Source of the DNA: Cupriavidus consociatus
GTDB lineage: Bacteria > Pseudomonadota > Gammaproteobacteria > Burkholderiales > Burkholderiaceae
DNA length: 64,000 nucleotides
Assembly: GCF_017814975.1 (NCBI RefSeq)
Contig: NZ_JAGIQA010000009.1
Location: 62,001-126,000 of the forward strand
Direction: 5' to 3'
Of the stretch, positions 37,252-45,734 are shown piece by piece. Below the pieces are notes generated by a model. That model was not told where the DNA came from. It saw only the letters and a program-made list of their open reading frames with translations, and searched no databases. Both the position numbers and the translations under genes were made by a program. Each line of letters opens with the position of its first letter. Positions within the stretch are counted from its first letter, which is position 1.

Positions 37252-37654
37252 CGTTGGGCCAGGTGCGCAGCCGCGCAATCGGCTGCCGCCCCATCCTGGG
37301 CGATTTGATCTTCGGGCAGACGCCAGCGGGCGGTTTGTTGACGAGGTGGGGGGCTGAGGCGCTATCCAGTCAGAACGACAACAGGCGAGCGCTCATAGGC
37401 AAGATCGCTGTCCCAGGCACGTTTGCTGATGGGCGCCAGATCGGAAAACGGGCCGGTTATTTCGACCCGTCCTGGCTATTTTCTCGAAAAAGAAAGTTCA
37501 TTGCCGATTTGTGGGGACTGAGGGTCGCAGAAGGACCCTCAAGAGACATACACATTGCCGATAAGCGGTCGTTGGAAGAGTCTACTCGGCATCGACAGTC
37601 ATACAATGACTGCACAAAATGACCGTATCAATTGGCGTCGACACCATGACCTAA
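37252..37654. other. 403-bp region without a supported gene
   Basis: AT-richer than the flagellar genes. It contains a hairpin GAGGGTC (37520-37526) / GACCCTC (37534-37540) and an isolated GCCGATAA (37557-37564) that resembles a sigma28 -10 box but has no TAAA partner at the right distance. An open frame runs over 37248-37622 but begins with TTG, overlaps the previous stop codon and has no ribosome-binding site, so it is not called. Confidence 0.45.
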
Positions 37655-38002
37655 TCAACCCGGCAGCCGCAACTCGCGCAGAATTTGCCTCTCATAGGCT
37701 GGCCAGTCCCTTGCAGAGTTCTCAATCGCGAGCTTGGCTAATGGTAGCTGGCGAAACAAATCATCGGTGATTCGACGGTAATCGCGATATAGGAGAATAA
37801 GCCCTTCTAATCCCTTGTAACCCCTGCGCACGCAGTAAGGGGCCGCGAGCTTCCAGTTCATCTGATATTCGATCCACTCGGCGCCACGCTCCGCACAGAC
37901 AGTCCGTACAGCTTTTTCGACATCCTCCTGCCAAAGGTAAAGGACGAACGGATTGAGCGGAGCAGTGACTGCGGCCAGCGCCTGTACGTAGTCGAATATC
38001 AA
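37655..38002 (-). pseudogene. C-terminal fragment of an unrecognised protein
   Basis: About 115 residues of regular, protein-like sequence (FVLYLWQEDVEKAVRTVC, EWIEYQMNWKLAAPYC, LILLYRDYRRITDDLF) lead to a stop at 37655. No ATG precedes this block; upstream of about 38002 the frame runs antisense through the DUF1016 gene and loses its protein-like character. The simplest reading is a gene that has lost its 5' half at a junction near 38005. The family is not recognised; the C-terminal pattern would fit a small-molecule kinase or other P-loop protein, but nothing proves this. Confidence 0.45.
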
Positions 38003-38010
38003 CGCAGACT

Positions 38011-38856
38011 TTGCGCAACGCGTTCCCTGATATGAGCGGTCTGTCGCGCTCCAACCTGATGGCAATGCGCGCCTTCGCGGAGGCGTGGCCAGACCCGACA
38101 ATTGTCCAACAGCTTGTTGGACAATTGCCTTGGGGGCACAACCAGGTGCTGTTACAGAAGCTCAAGTCGGTCGAGCAGCGCGAGTGGTATGCACAACAGG
38201 CGCTAACCCATGGCTGGTCCCGAGCAATACTCCTGGCGCAGATCGAGACCCGGCAGATCGACCGCGCAGCGCAGGCGCCGAATAACTTTGCTGCTCAGTT
38301 GCCATTGCCACAGTCTGATTTGGCCCGCGCCACGCTCAAGGATCCCTACGTTTTCGATTTTTTGAGTTTGCGTGCCGACGCGACCGAACGAGACCTGGAG
38401 GCAGCGCTGGTCGATCATATAACTCGCTTCCTTCTCGAGCTCGGAGCCGGCTTCGCCTACGTCGGTCGACAGGTTCACCTTGAAGTTGGAGGCGACGACT
38501 TTTATCTTGATCTGCTCTTCTATCACCTCAAGCTGCGCTGCTATATCGTCATTGAACTGAAGACTGGCGCCTTTAAGCCAGAGTATGCTGGTCAAATCAG
38601 TTTCTATCTATCCGCGGTCGATGCGCAGAGGAAAACCGAGGCCGACCATCCAACCATTGGGTTGCTCCTATGCCAGGAGCACAATCGGTTGGTGGTGGAG
38701 TACGCGCTACGCGGCATGGGCAATCCTATTGGTGTCGCTCAGTACCAGTTTGTTGCGGAACTCCCTGCCGAACTCCAGGAAAGCTTGCCGAGCGTCGAAA
38801 TATTGACGCAAGAACTGGAATTGGACGTACGGCCGGAGCATGGCGATCCAGGGTGA
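38011..38856 (+). pseudogene. DUF1016 (YhcG-type) PDDEXK nuclease, N-terminally truncated
   Basis: About 281 residues corresponding to the later two-thirds of a DUF1016 protein (usual length about 340-370). It begins abruptly at LRNAFPDMSGLSRSNLMAM, continues through QQLVGQLPWGHNQVLLQKLK and WYAQQALTHGWSRAILLAQI, and has the PDDEXK-type catalytic pattern DDFYLDLLFYHLKLRC followed by VIELKTGAFKPEYAGQ (Asp...Glu-x-Lys). The first 80-90 residues of the N-terminal DUF1016_N domain are absent and no ATG with a ribosome-binding site is near; a TTG at 38011 is the only open start. DUF1016 proteins are linked to restriction or defence islands. Probably a remnant. Confidence 0.7.
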
Positions 38857-39228
38857 GGCTGGCCGCGGACCATCCTCAGCTACTACATCGGTGTCGTCTC
38901 CCCACGGGCCCACAGAAGACCGCCCCTCCATCGTGCTCGCGCAACCTTTGCCAAGGCAGGTTCGCTGAGGATGCCTGATAGGCAAGCACAGCGCTGGCCA
39001 GAGGAGTTCGTCACGACGGGCAGTGGCTTCCTTCAAGGCACCCGCCAGCCGACGGTTTTTCCACTTTCCCCCTAAAGTCCCCCAACCACCCCGCCGTTAA
39101 CCCCCCTATCACCCCTCATTTCCCAAACAACACCCAATTCCCCCGCCTTTTCCCATGAATGGGAACCCCCCCACGCTTCGATAATCCCTCCTGACGAATA
39201 GCGGCTTGCCGCTTCGCACGGAGCGTGG
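38857..39228. other. 372-bp region upstream of flhB
   Basis: Contains a 10-bp inverted repeat CATCCTCAGC (38871-38880) / GCTGAGGATG (38964-38973), then a strongly C-rich strand (about 39061-39175) with the sigma28-type promoter at 39073-39100. No gene was supported. Confidence 0.5.
39073..39100 (+). promoter_or_regulatory. Sigma28-type promoter upstream of flhB
   Basis: TAAAG at 39073 and GCCGTTAA at 39093-39100, with 16 bp between TAAA and the -10 box. It lies 128 bp upstream of the flhB start codon. Seven of eight -10 positions match the enteric consensus. Confidence 0.55.
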
Positions 39229-40371
39229 ATGTCCGAAGAAAGCGATCTCGAGAAAACCGAACCCGCCTCACCCCGGCGCCTGGAAAAGGCGCGCGAGGAG
39301 GGGCAGGTGGTGCGTTCGCGCGAGCTGGCCACGTTCATCATGCTGATCGCCGGCGTCGTCGGGCTGTGGACGCTGGGCGGCCATATGGGCCGCAGCCTCA
39401 ACCAGGTCATGCAGGGCGCGCTGCGCTTCGAGCGGGAAACCGCCTTCGATACCTCGCGCATGCTGTCGCGCTTCGCGCTGATGGTGTGGGACAGCCTGCT
39501 CGCCTTCCTGCCGCTGCTGCTGCTGTTCGGCGCTGCCGCGCTGGCCGCGCCGCTGATGCTGGGCGGCTGGGTGTTCTCGGCCAAGGCGTTCGCGCCGCAG
39601 TTCTCGCGCATGTCGCCGATCGCCGGGCTGGGCCGCATGTTCTCCGCCCATTCGCTGGTCGAGCTCCTCAAGGCCGTGGCCAAGTCGCTGCTGGTGGGCG
39701 CGGTCGGCGCCTGGGTGCTGTGGCAGCGCCTGCCGGAAGCCATCGCGCTGATGAACGCGCCGGTGCAGGAGGCGCTGCTGCGCATGGTCGACCTGGTGCT
39801 GTACTGCTGCCTGGTGGTGTCGCTGTCGCTGCTGGTGGTGGCGGCCATCGACGTGCCCTGGCAGTACTGGGAGTTCTTCAAGAAGCTGCGCATGACCAAG
39901 GAAGAGGTCAAGCAGGAATTCAAGGAGAGCGAGGGCGACCCGCATATCAAGAACCGCATCCGCCAGCAGCAGCGCGCGATGGCGCGCCGCCGCATGATGA
40001 CGGAGGTGCCCAAGGCTGACGTGGTGGTGACCAACCCCACGCACTTCGCCGTGGCGCTGCGCTATGAGGAAGGCCGCATGAGCGCGCCGCGCGTGGTGGC
40101 CAAGGGCACCGGTGAAGTCGCCGCGCGCATCCGCGCGCTGGCCGCCGAGCACCGCGTGCCGCTGATGTCGGCGCCGCCGCTGGCGCGTGCTCTGCACCGC
40201 CACGTAGAGCTGGGCCACGAGATTCCCGCAGGACTCTATACCGCCGTGGCCGAAGTGCTGGCCTGGGTCTACCAACTGAAGCATTGGCACTACTCGCAGG
40301 GCCCGCAGCCGCAAGCTCCGTCGGACCTGCAGGTGCCTGATGAACTCGCTGTACCGGAAAGCCGCGAATGA
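39229..40371 (+). CDS. flhB: Flagellar type III export protein FlhB
   Basis: A 380-residue export-gate protein that switches substrate specificity from rod/hook to filament. An N-terminal basic segment (TEPASPRRLEKAREEGQVVR) precedes four membrane spans (about 34-52, 90-117, 145-165, 188-208). The cytoplasmic domain has the self-cleavage site NPTH at 269-272 (VVVTNPTHFAVALRYEE). The tail after 350 is Gln/Pro-rich. It overlaps flhA by 4 bp. In this window it is separated from cheZ by a 2.9-kb accessory segment and has its own likely sigma28 promoter. Confidence 0.97.
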   Translation: MSEESDLEKTEPASPRRLEKAREEGQVVRSRELATFIMLIAGVVGLWTLGGHMGRSLNQVMQGALRFERETAFDTSRMLSRFALMVWDSLLAFLPLLLLFGAAALAAPLMLGGWVFSAKAFAPQFSRMSPIAGLGRMFSAHSLVELLKAVAKSLLVGAVGAWVLWQRLPEAIALMNAPVQEALLRMVDLVLYCCLVVSLSLLVVAAIDVPWQYWEFFKKLRMTKEEVKQEFKESEGDPHIKNRIRQQQRAMARRRMMTEVPKADVVVTNPTHFAVALRYEEGRMSAPRVVAKGTGEVAARIRALAAEHRVPLMSAPPLARALHRHVELGHEIPAGLYTAVAEVLAWVYQLKHWHYSQGPQPQAPSDLQVPDELAVPESRE

Positions 40372-42449
40372 ACGCTCTGAGCTCGCTGTTGAACCTGCCT
40401 GGCCTGCGCTCGGCCGGCCAGATGAAGGCCTTCACCGGGCCGCTGCTGATCATCATGATCCTGGGGATGATGATCCTGCCGCTGCCGGCCTTCGTGCTGG
40501 ACCTGCTGTTTACCTTCAATATCGCGCTGGCGATCATGGTGCTGCTGGTCAGCATGTACACGCAGAAGCCGCTGGACTTCGCCGCGTTCCCCGCGGTGCT
40601 GCTGTTTACCACGCTGCTGCGCCTGTCGCTGAACGTCGCGTCCACGCGCGTGGTGCTGCTCGAAGGCCATACCGGCCCGGACGCCGCCGGCAAGGTGGTG
40701 GAAGCGTTCGGCCACTTCCTGGTGGGCGGCAATTTCGCGGTCGGCATCGTGGTGTTCGCGATCCTGGTGGTGATCAACTTCATGGTCATCACCAAGGGTG
40801 CGGGCCGGATCGCCGAGGTGGGCGCGCGCTTCATGCTGGACTCGATGCCCGGCAAGCAGATGTCGATCGATGCCGACCTCAACGCCGGCCTGATCGACGA
40901 AGCCGCGGCCAAGAAGCGCCGCGCCGAAGTGGCGCAGGAATCCGATTTCTACGGCGCCATGGACGGTGCCAGCAAGTTCGTGCGCGGCGATGCCGTGGCC
41001 GGCCTGATCATCATGTTCATCAACGTCGCCGCCGGCATGGTGGTAGGCATGGTGCAGCACGACCTGGACTTCGGCACCGCCGTGCACAACTACACGTTGC
41101 TGACCATCGGCGATGGCCTGGTCGCGCAGATCCCGGCGCTGGTGATTTCCACCGCGGCCGGCGTGATCGTGTCGCGCGTGGCCAATGAGCAGGACGTCGG
41201 CGAGCAGCTGACCGGGCAGCTCTTCTCCAACCCGCGCGTGCTGTACCTGACCGCCGGCATCATGGGCCTGATGGGCATCATCCCGGGCATGCCGCATTTC
41301 GCTTTCCTGCTGCTGTCCGGCGCGCTGGTCTGGATGGGCCGCTATCTGTCGCGCAAGGCGGCGACGCAGCAGGAGGTCAGGCAGCGCGAGGAACGCACGC
41401 CCGTGGTGGCGCAGGAATCGGCCGAAGCCAGCTGGGACGACGTCGCGCTGGTCGACCCGCTCGGCATGGAAGTGGGTTATCGCCTGATCACGCTGGTCGA
41501 CCGTGCGCAGGACGGCGAACTGCTCGGCCGCATCAAGAGCATCCGCAAGAAGGTGGCGCAGGAAATCGGCTTCCTGGTGCCGGTCGTGCATATCCGCGAC
41601 AACCTGGAGCTCAAGCCCAATGCGTACCGCATCACGCTCAAGGGCGTCGAGATCGGTCGCGGCGAAGCCATGCCGGGGCAGTGGATGGCGATCAACCCGG
41701 GCCAGGTCAGCGGCACGCTGCCGGGCGCGGCCACGCGCGATCCCGCCTTCGGCCTGCCGGCGGTGTGGATCGATGCGGGCATCAAGGAGCAGGCGCAGTC
41801 CTACGGCTATACCGTGGTCGATGCCAGCACCGTGGTCGCCACGCACCTGAATCACCTGATCCACATGCATGCGGCCGAACTGCTCGGCCGCCAGGAAGTG
41901 CAGGCGCTGCTCGACCGCATCGCCAGGGATGCGCCCAAGCTGACCGAAGACCTGGTGCCCAAGACCATCTCGCTGACGGCACTGCAGAAGATCCTGCAGA
42001 ACCTGCTCGACGAAGGCGTGGCGATCCGCGACATGCGCACCATTCTCGACGTGGTGGCCGAGCACGCGCCCAAGATCAGCGACCCCAACGAGCTGACCGC
42101 GATGGTGCGCGTGGCCATGGGCCGCGCCATCACGCAGCAGCTGTTCCCCAACAACGCCGACCTGCAGGTGATCGGCCTGGATGCCGGCCTGGAGCGGGTG
42201 CTGTCGCACGCGCTGACCAACGGCGGCGGCATCGAGCCAGGCCTGGCCGATGCGCTGCTGCAGCAGACCCAGGGTGCGGTCACGCGCCAGGAGCAGATGG
42301 GGCTGGACCCGGTGCTGCTGGTGCCGTCGCAGCTGCGTCCGCTGATGGCGCGCTTCCTGCGCCGCACGCTGCCGCAGCTGAGGGTGCTGTCGCACGCCGA
42401 AGTGCCTGACAACCGCAATATCCGCATCACCGCCATGATCGGCGCGTGA
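40368..42449 (+). CDS. flhA: Flagellar type III export protein FlhA
   Basis: A 693-residue core export-gate component that forms the nonameric cytoplasmic ring. Eight membrane segments lie in the first 330 residues, with the FHIPEP signature region visible as RLSLNVASTRVVLLEG and GGNFAVGIVVFAILVVINF and the ISTAAGVIVSRVANEQD segment. The soluble C-terminal domain begins near residue 345 (DPLGMEVGYRLITLVD) and ends LPDNRNIRITAMIGA-like. The ATG overlaps the flhB stop as ATGA, indicating coupled translation; flhF follows by 10 bp. Confidence 0.98.
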   Translation: MNALSSLLNLPGLRSAGQMKAFTGPLLIIMILGMMILPLPAFVLDLLFTFNIALAIMVLLVSMYTQKPLDFAAFPAVLLFTTLLRLSLNVASTRVVLLEGHTGPDAAGKVVEAFGHFLVGGNFAVGIVVFAILVVINFMVITKGAGRIAEVGARFMLDSMPGKQMSIDADLNAGLIDEAAAKKRRAEVAQESDFYGAMDGASKFVRGDAVAGLIIMFINVAAGMVVGMVQHDLDFGTAVHNYTLLTIGDGLVAQIPALVISTAAGVIVSRVANEQDVGEQLTGQLFSNPRVLYLTAGIMGLMGIIPGMPHFAFLLLSGALVWMGRYLSRKAATQQEVRQREERTPVVAQESAEASWDDVALVDPLGMEVGYRLITLVDRAQDGELLGRIKSIRKKVAQEIGFLVPVVHIRDNLELKPNAYRITLKGVEIGRGEAMPGQWMAINPGQVSGTLPGAATRDPAFGLPAVWIDAGIKEQAQSYGYTVVDASTVVATHLNHLIHMHAAELLGRQEVQALLDRIARDAPKLTEDLVPKTISLTALQKILQNLLDEGVAIRDMRTILDVVAEHAPKISDPNELTAMVRVAMGRAITQQLFPNNADLQVIGLDAGLERVLSHALTNGGGIEPGLADALLQQTQGAVTRQEQMGLDPVLLVPSQLRPLMARFLRRTLPQLRVLSHAEVPDNRNIRITAMIGA

Positions 42450-42459
42450 GGAGATAACC

Positions 42460-44826
42460 ATGAGCGTAGCCAAATTTGTCGCCGCCAACGGCCGTGAAGC
42501 CATGCGCCAGGTGCGCGAAGCCATGGGCCCCGATGCCGTGGTGCTGTCCAACCGTACCGTAGAGGGCGGTGTCGAGATCGTGGCGATGCGCGATGCCGAC
42601 CTGGGTAGCGTATCGGCCAGCGCGCAGGCCTACGTGCCACCCGTGCCGCCCGCGCCGGCGGCCGAGCCCGCAGCCATTGGCGACCTGCGCGGCGAGCTGC
42701 AGTCGATGCGCGCGATGCTGGAGCGCCAGCTTGCCGGCATCGGCAATGCGCCCACCGCCGCGGGCCACGGCGTTGCCGCCAGCGACCCGCTGCGCGAATC
42801 GCTGTTCGAATGGATGGTGGGAGCCGGCTTCTCCGGCCAGCTGGCGCGTACGCTGCTGGCACGCCTGCCGCTGGGCTACGACCGTCCCGCCGCGATGACA
42901 TGGATCCGCAAGGAGCTGGCCAGCAAGGTGCCGGTGCTGGGCGACGAAGACCACCTGTTCGCGCAGGGCGGCGTGCTGGCGCTGATCGGACCCACCGGCG
43001 TGGGCAAGACCACCACCACCGCCAAGCTGGCGGCGCGCTTCGTGCTGCGCCACGGCGCCGACAAGCTGGCGCTGCTGACCACCGACAGCTTCCGTATCGG
43101 CGCGCATGAGCAGCTGCGCATCTATGGCGACATCCTCGGCGTGCCGGTGCATGCGGTGAAGGACGCCGCCGACCTGCGCTTCGCGCTGGCGGCGATGAAG
43201 GACAAGCACCTGGTCATCATCGACACCGTCGGCATGAGCCAGCGCGACCGCAGCCTGTCGGAGCAGATCGCCATGCTGGCCGGCGTGCCCGCGCCAGTGC
43301 AGCGCGTGCTGCTGCTCAACGGCGCCAGCCACGGCGACACGCTCAATGAAGTCGTGCATGCCTACCGCCACGATGCCGCGCCGGACGACGGCGGCATCGA
43401 CGGCTGCATCATCAGCAAGCTGGATGAGGCCACGCACCTGGGCTCGGTGCTCGATGTGGTGATCCGCCACCGCCTGCCGGTGTTCTACGCCTCCACCGGC
43501 CAGCGCGTGCCCGAGCACCTGGAGCTGGCCAGCAGCGCCGCGCTGGTCGAACGCGCCTTCCTGACACCGCGCCGCGGCTCGGTCTTTGCCGATGCCGATG
43601 CCGCCCGCCGCCGCCAGGCGGTCGCGGACGAGCAGGCCGGGAACGGTGGGAAGGGCAGTGCCGAGGACGTGTTGCGCTCGCTGACCGACAGCGCCGACGC
43701 GCTTGGCCAATGCGTCGCGGAGCTCAACAACGCGGGCCTGGGCTTCGAGCTGGCGCGCTCGCTGTGGCAGCAGCGCACCGCGGGCGATACCGCGCTGCGC
43801 GCGATGGCGCAGCAGGTGCGCGAAGCGGTCTGCCGCGACGTGAACCGTGCCTGCGACCAGTACGTGCTGGCGCTGGCGGCCACGCTGCCGGTCAGCGTGC
43901 CCGGCCGCCGGGCGCCGCAGCCGCTGCAGCACACGCTGTGGCTGGGCGACCGCGACGGCACGCCGCTGGCCGCCACCGTCACCGCCGCCGGCCGCGCCGG
44001 CCAGCCGCTGGGCGAAGCCGATGCCGAGGCCGCCAACCTGCGCGCGGCCATGAGTGCCGCGCGCAAGGTGGTCAACCTGGTCGACGCGACGCCGTCCGCC
44101 GCCACGCTGGCGCGCTGGCAGCAGGCGGGAGAACGCTGGATCGCGGGCGCGCGCAAGACCGTGCGCGTGATCAGCGCAGGCGCCGCCTGGAAGCTCGATG
44201 CGCTCGCCGATACGCTGACCTTCCACGCCGTCGGCGACGCCGTCGTGCGCGAGCGCGACGCCGTGCGCTGGCTCGCCACCGCCGACGTGCGCGTGCCCGA
44301 CAGCCCCGCGCGTGGCAAGGGCGCCCCGGAAGGCGGGATCGATGCCTGCCTGGTGGTGGTGCGCCTGGTCGATCGCGCCAGCGGCGAGCTGCTCGATACC
44401 CGCTATTCGTTGTGCGACCCGGTGCTGGCGCCGGACGCGGCGCAGGTGGCGCACTGGACGCCATGGTCGGACACGGCCGAAACCCGCCTGCGCACGCTGC
44501 GCCATGCCGCCGACCATTTCGCGCAGGACGCCGAAGCCGGCCACGCCGCCAGTGCCGCACTCGCGGCGCTGCAGCTTGGCCTGTCGGTGCTGCGCCTCGA
44601 ACACGCGCCAACCGCGACCGCGCCGGCGTTCCTGGCGCGGCTGGCCGGCCGCACCGTGCGTGCCGGTGCGGCGGTGCCGGGCACCGTGCTCAATGAAGGC
44701 ATGGGCCGCATGCTGGCGCTGCTCGACGTACTGGAGAACTATCCCGGCCGCGCGGCTGTGGCACCTGACGCTGCCGTGGAAGCGGCCGATGCGATGGTGG
44801 TCGATACCCTGGGAGCCCTGCAGTGA
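42460..44826 (+). CDS. flhF: Flagellar placement GTPase FlhF with long C-terminal extension
   Basis: A 788-residue SRP-type GTPase that sets the site of flagellum assembly with FlhG. Recognised by the opening SVAKFVAANGREAMRQVREA, a proline-rich linker (57-75), the N domain (about 105-165), Walker A GPTGVGKTTTT (177-187), DSFRIGAHEQLRIYGDILGV, IDTVGMSQRD and SKLDEATHLGSVLDV. The GTPase ends by about residue 375; a further 400 residues follow that are not part of known FlhF (family length is usually about 370-500). The extension reads as folded protein with regular codon usage. It overlaps flhG by 4 bp. Confidence 0.93.
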   Translation: MSVAKFVAANGREAMRQVREAMGPDAVVLSNRTVEGGVEIVAMRDADLGSVSASAQAYVPPVPPAPAAEPAAIGDLRGELQSMRAMLERQLAGIGNAPTAAGHGVAASDPLRESLFEWMVGAGFSGQLARTLLARLPLGYDRPAAMTWIRKELASKVPVLGDEDHLFAQGGVLALIGPTGVGKTTTTAKLAARFVLRHGADKLALLTTDSFRIGAHEQLRIYGDILGVPVHAVKDAADLRFALAAMKDKHLVIIDTVGMSQRDRSLSEQIAMLAGVPAPVQRVLLLNGASHGDTLNEVVHAYRHDAAPDDGGIDGCIISKLDEATHLGSVLDVVIRHRLPVFYASTGQRVPEHLELASSAALVERAFLTPRRGSVFADADAARRRQAVADEQAGNGGKGSAEDVLRSLTDSADALGQCVAELNNAGLGFELARSLWQQRTAGDTALRAMAQQVREAVCRDVNRACDQYVLALAATLPVSVPGRRAPQPLQHTLWLGDRDGTPLAATVTAAGRAGQPLGEADAEAANLRAAMSAARKVVNLVDATPSAATLARWQQAGERWIAGARKTVRVISAGAAWKLDALADTLTFHAVGDAVVRERDAVRWLATADVRVPDSPARGKGAPEGGIDACLVVVRLVDRASGELLDTRYSLCDPVLAPDAAQVAHWTPWSDTAETRLRTLRHAADHFAQDAEAGHAASAALAALQLGLSVLRLEHAPTATAPAFLARLAGRTVRAGAAVPGTVLNEGMGRMLALLDVLENYPGRAAVAPDAAVEAADAMVVDTLGALQ

Positions 44827-45632
44827 GCGCCCTCGCCATGGACCAGGCAGAAAGCCTGCGGCGCATGCTGGCGCCGCGCACCACGCGCCGCATCGCCGTG
44901 GTCGCCAGCGAGCGCGGTGCCGGCGCCACCACGGTGGCGCTGGGCCTGTCGCACGCGCTGGCGATGCAGGGCGAGCGCGTGCTGCTGCTCGACGAAGACC
45001 CCGCCACGGCGCGCGCCACCAGGCTTGCCGGCGCGACCCCGGCCGGCACGCTCGCCGACGTGCAGGAAGGACGCCTGCCGCTGGAAGCCGCGGTGGGCGT
45101 AGGCACCGGCGGGGCGGTTTCAGTGCTGCCGGCTGGCCGCCAGCGCGCAGGGCTTGAGGTGCCGGCCGCGGCGCTGTCGGCCTTCCGCAGCGTGCTGGTC
45201 GATGCCACGGCCGATGCCGACGGCGCGCTGTCGCCCTTTGCCGGCAGCGCGCACAACGTGGTGATCGTGATGCGCCCGGAACTGGCGTCGATCACCGCCG
45301 CCTATGCCTGCATCAAGCGCCTGCACCACCTGTACGCCTGGCGCCGCTTCCACCTGGTGGTCAACATGGCCGCCGCCGAAGCCGCCGTGCAGGCGATCCT
45401 GGGCAACCTGGTGCGCACCGGCAGCCAGTACCTCGGTGTGGAAGTGCTGTGCGCCGGCTGGCTGCCGGCCGACCCGCTGGTGGCGCGCGGCGTGCAGCTC
45501 GGCCGCTGCGTGGTCGAGGCTTTCCCGGCCGCGCCCGCGACCAGCGCGCTGCGCCGCACCGCCGGCAGCATCGGCGGCTGGCCGCTGCGCGCCGAGGTGC
45601 CAGCCCCTGCCGCGACGCCGGTGCCGGCATGA
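44823..45632 (+). CDS. flhG: MinD-like ATPase FlhG/FleN with atypical Walker A
   Basis: A 269-residue ParA/MinD-family protein in the position of FlhG (FleN), which limits flagellum number with FlhF. The deviant Walker A normally reads K-G-G-V-G-K-T; here it is SERGAGATT (residues 29-37), lacking both lysines. The remaining strands look preserved: ERVLLLDEDP, SVLVDATADAD, VVIVMRPELASITAAYACIK and FHLVVNMAAAEAA. The start GTG at 44823 overlaps the flhF stop. The C-terminal amphipathic membrane helix typical of FlhG is not obvious; the tail is Pro/Ala-rich. ATP hydrolysis may be lost or altered. Confidence 0.85.
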   Translation: MSALAMDQAESLRRMLAPRTTRRIAVVASERGAGATTVALGLSHALAMQGERVLLLDEDPATARATRLAGATPAGTLADVQEGRLPLEAAVGVGTGGAVSVLPAGRQRAGLEVPAAALSAFRSVLVDATADADGALSPFAGSAHNVVIVMRPELASITAAYACIKRLHHLYAWRRFHLVVNMAAAEAAVQAILGNLVRTGSQYLGVEVLCAGWLPADPLVARGVQLGRCVVEAFPAAPATSALRRTAGSIGGWPLRAEVPAPAATPVPA

Positions 45633-45734
45633 GCGCCGCCCCAACCATGCCTCACCAACGAACCAGACCCTGAGCCAGCCGGCACGCCGCATGACGCGCC
45701 GGTCCAGCAATCCAGCATTCACGAGAATTGCACC

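Noticed and set aside
37557..37564. GCCGATAA resembling a sigma28 -10 box
   Set aside because: No TAAA at 15-16 bp upstream and no motility gene directly downstream.
37248..37622. A 124-codon open frame after the 96-residue ORF
   Set aside because: TTG start without ribosome-binding site, composition unlike a protein, and no recognisable motif.
40290..42551. Very long minus-strand open frame opposite flhA (and similar frames opposite 882-3023, 23667-26066 and 33354-35243)
   Set aside because: In GC-rich DNA the complementary strand of a real gene often stays open. The translations are His/Arg/Ala-rich with no homology, and the plus-strand genes are certain.
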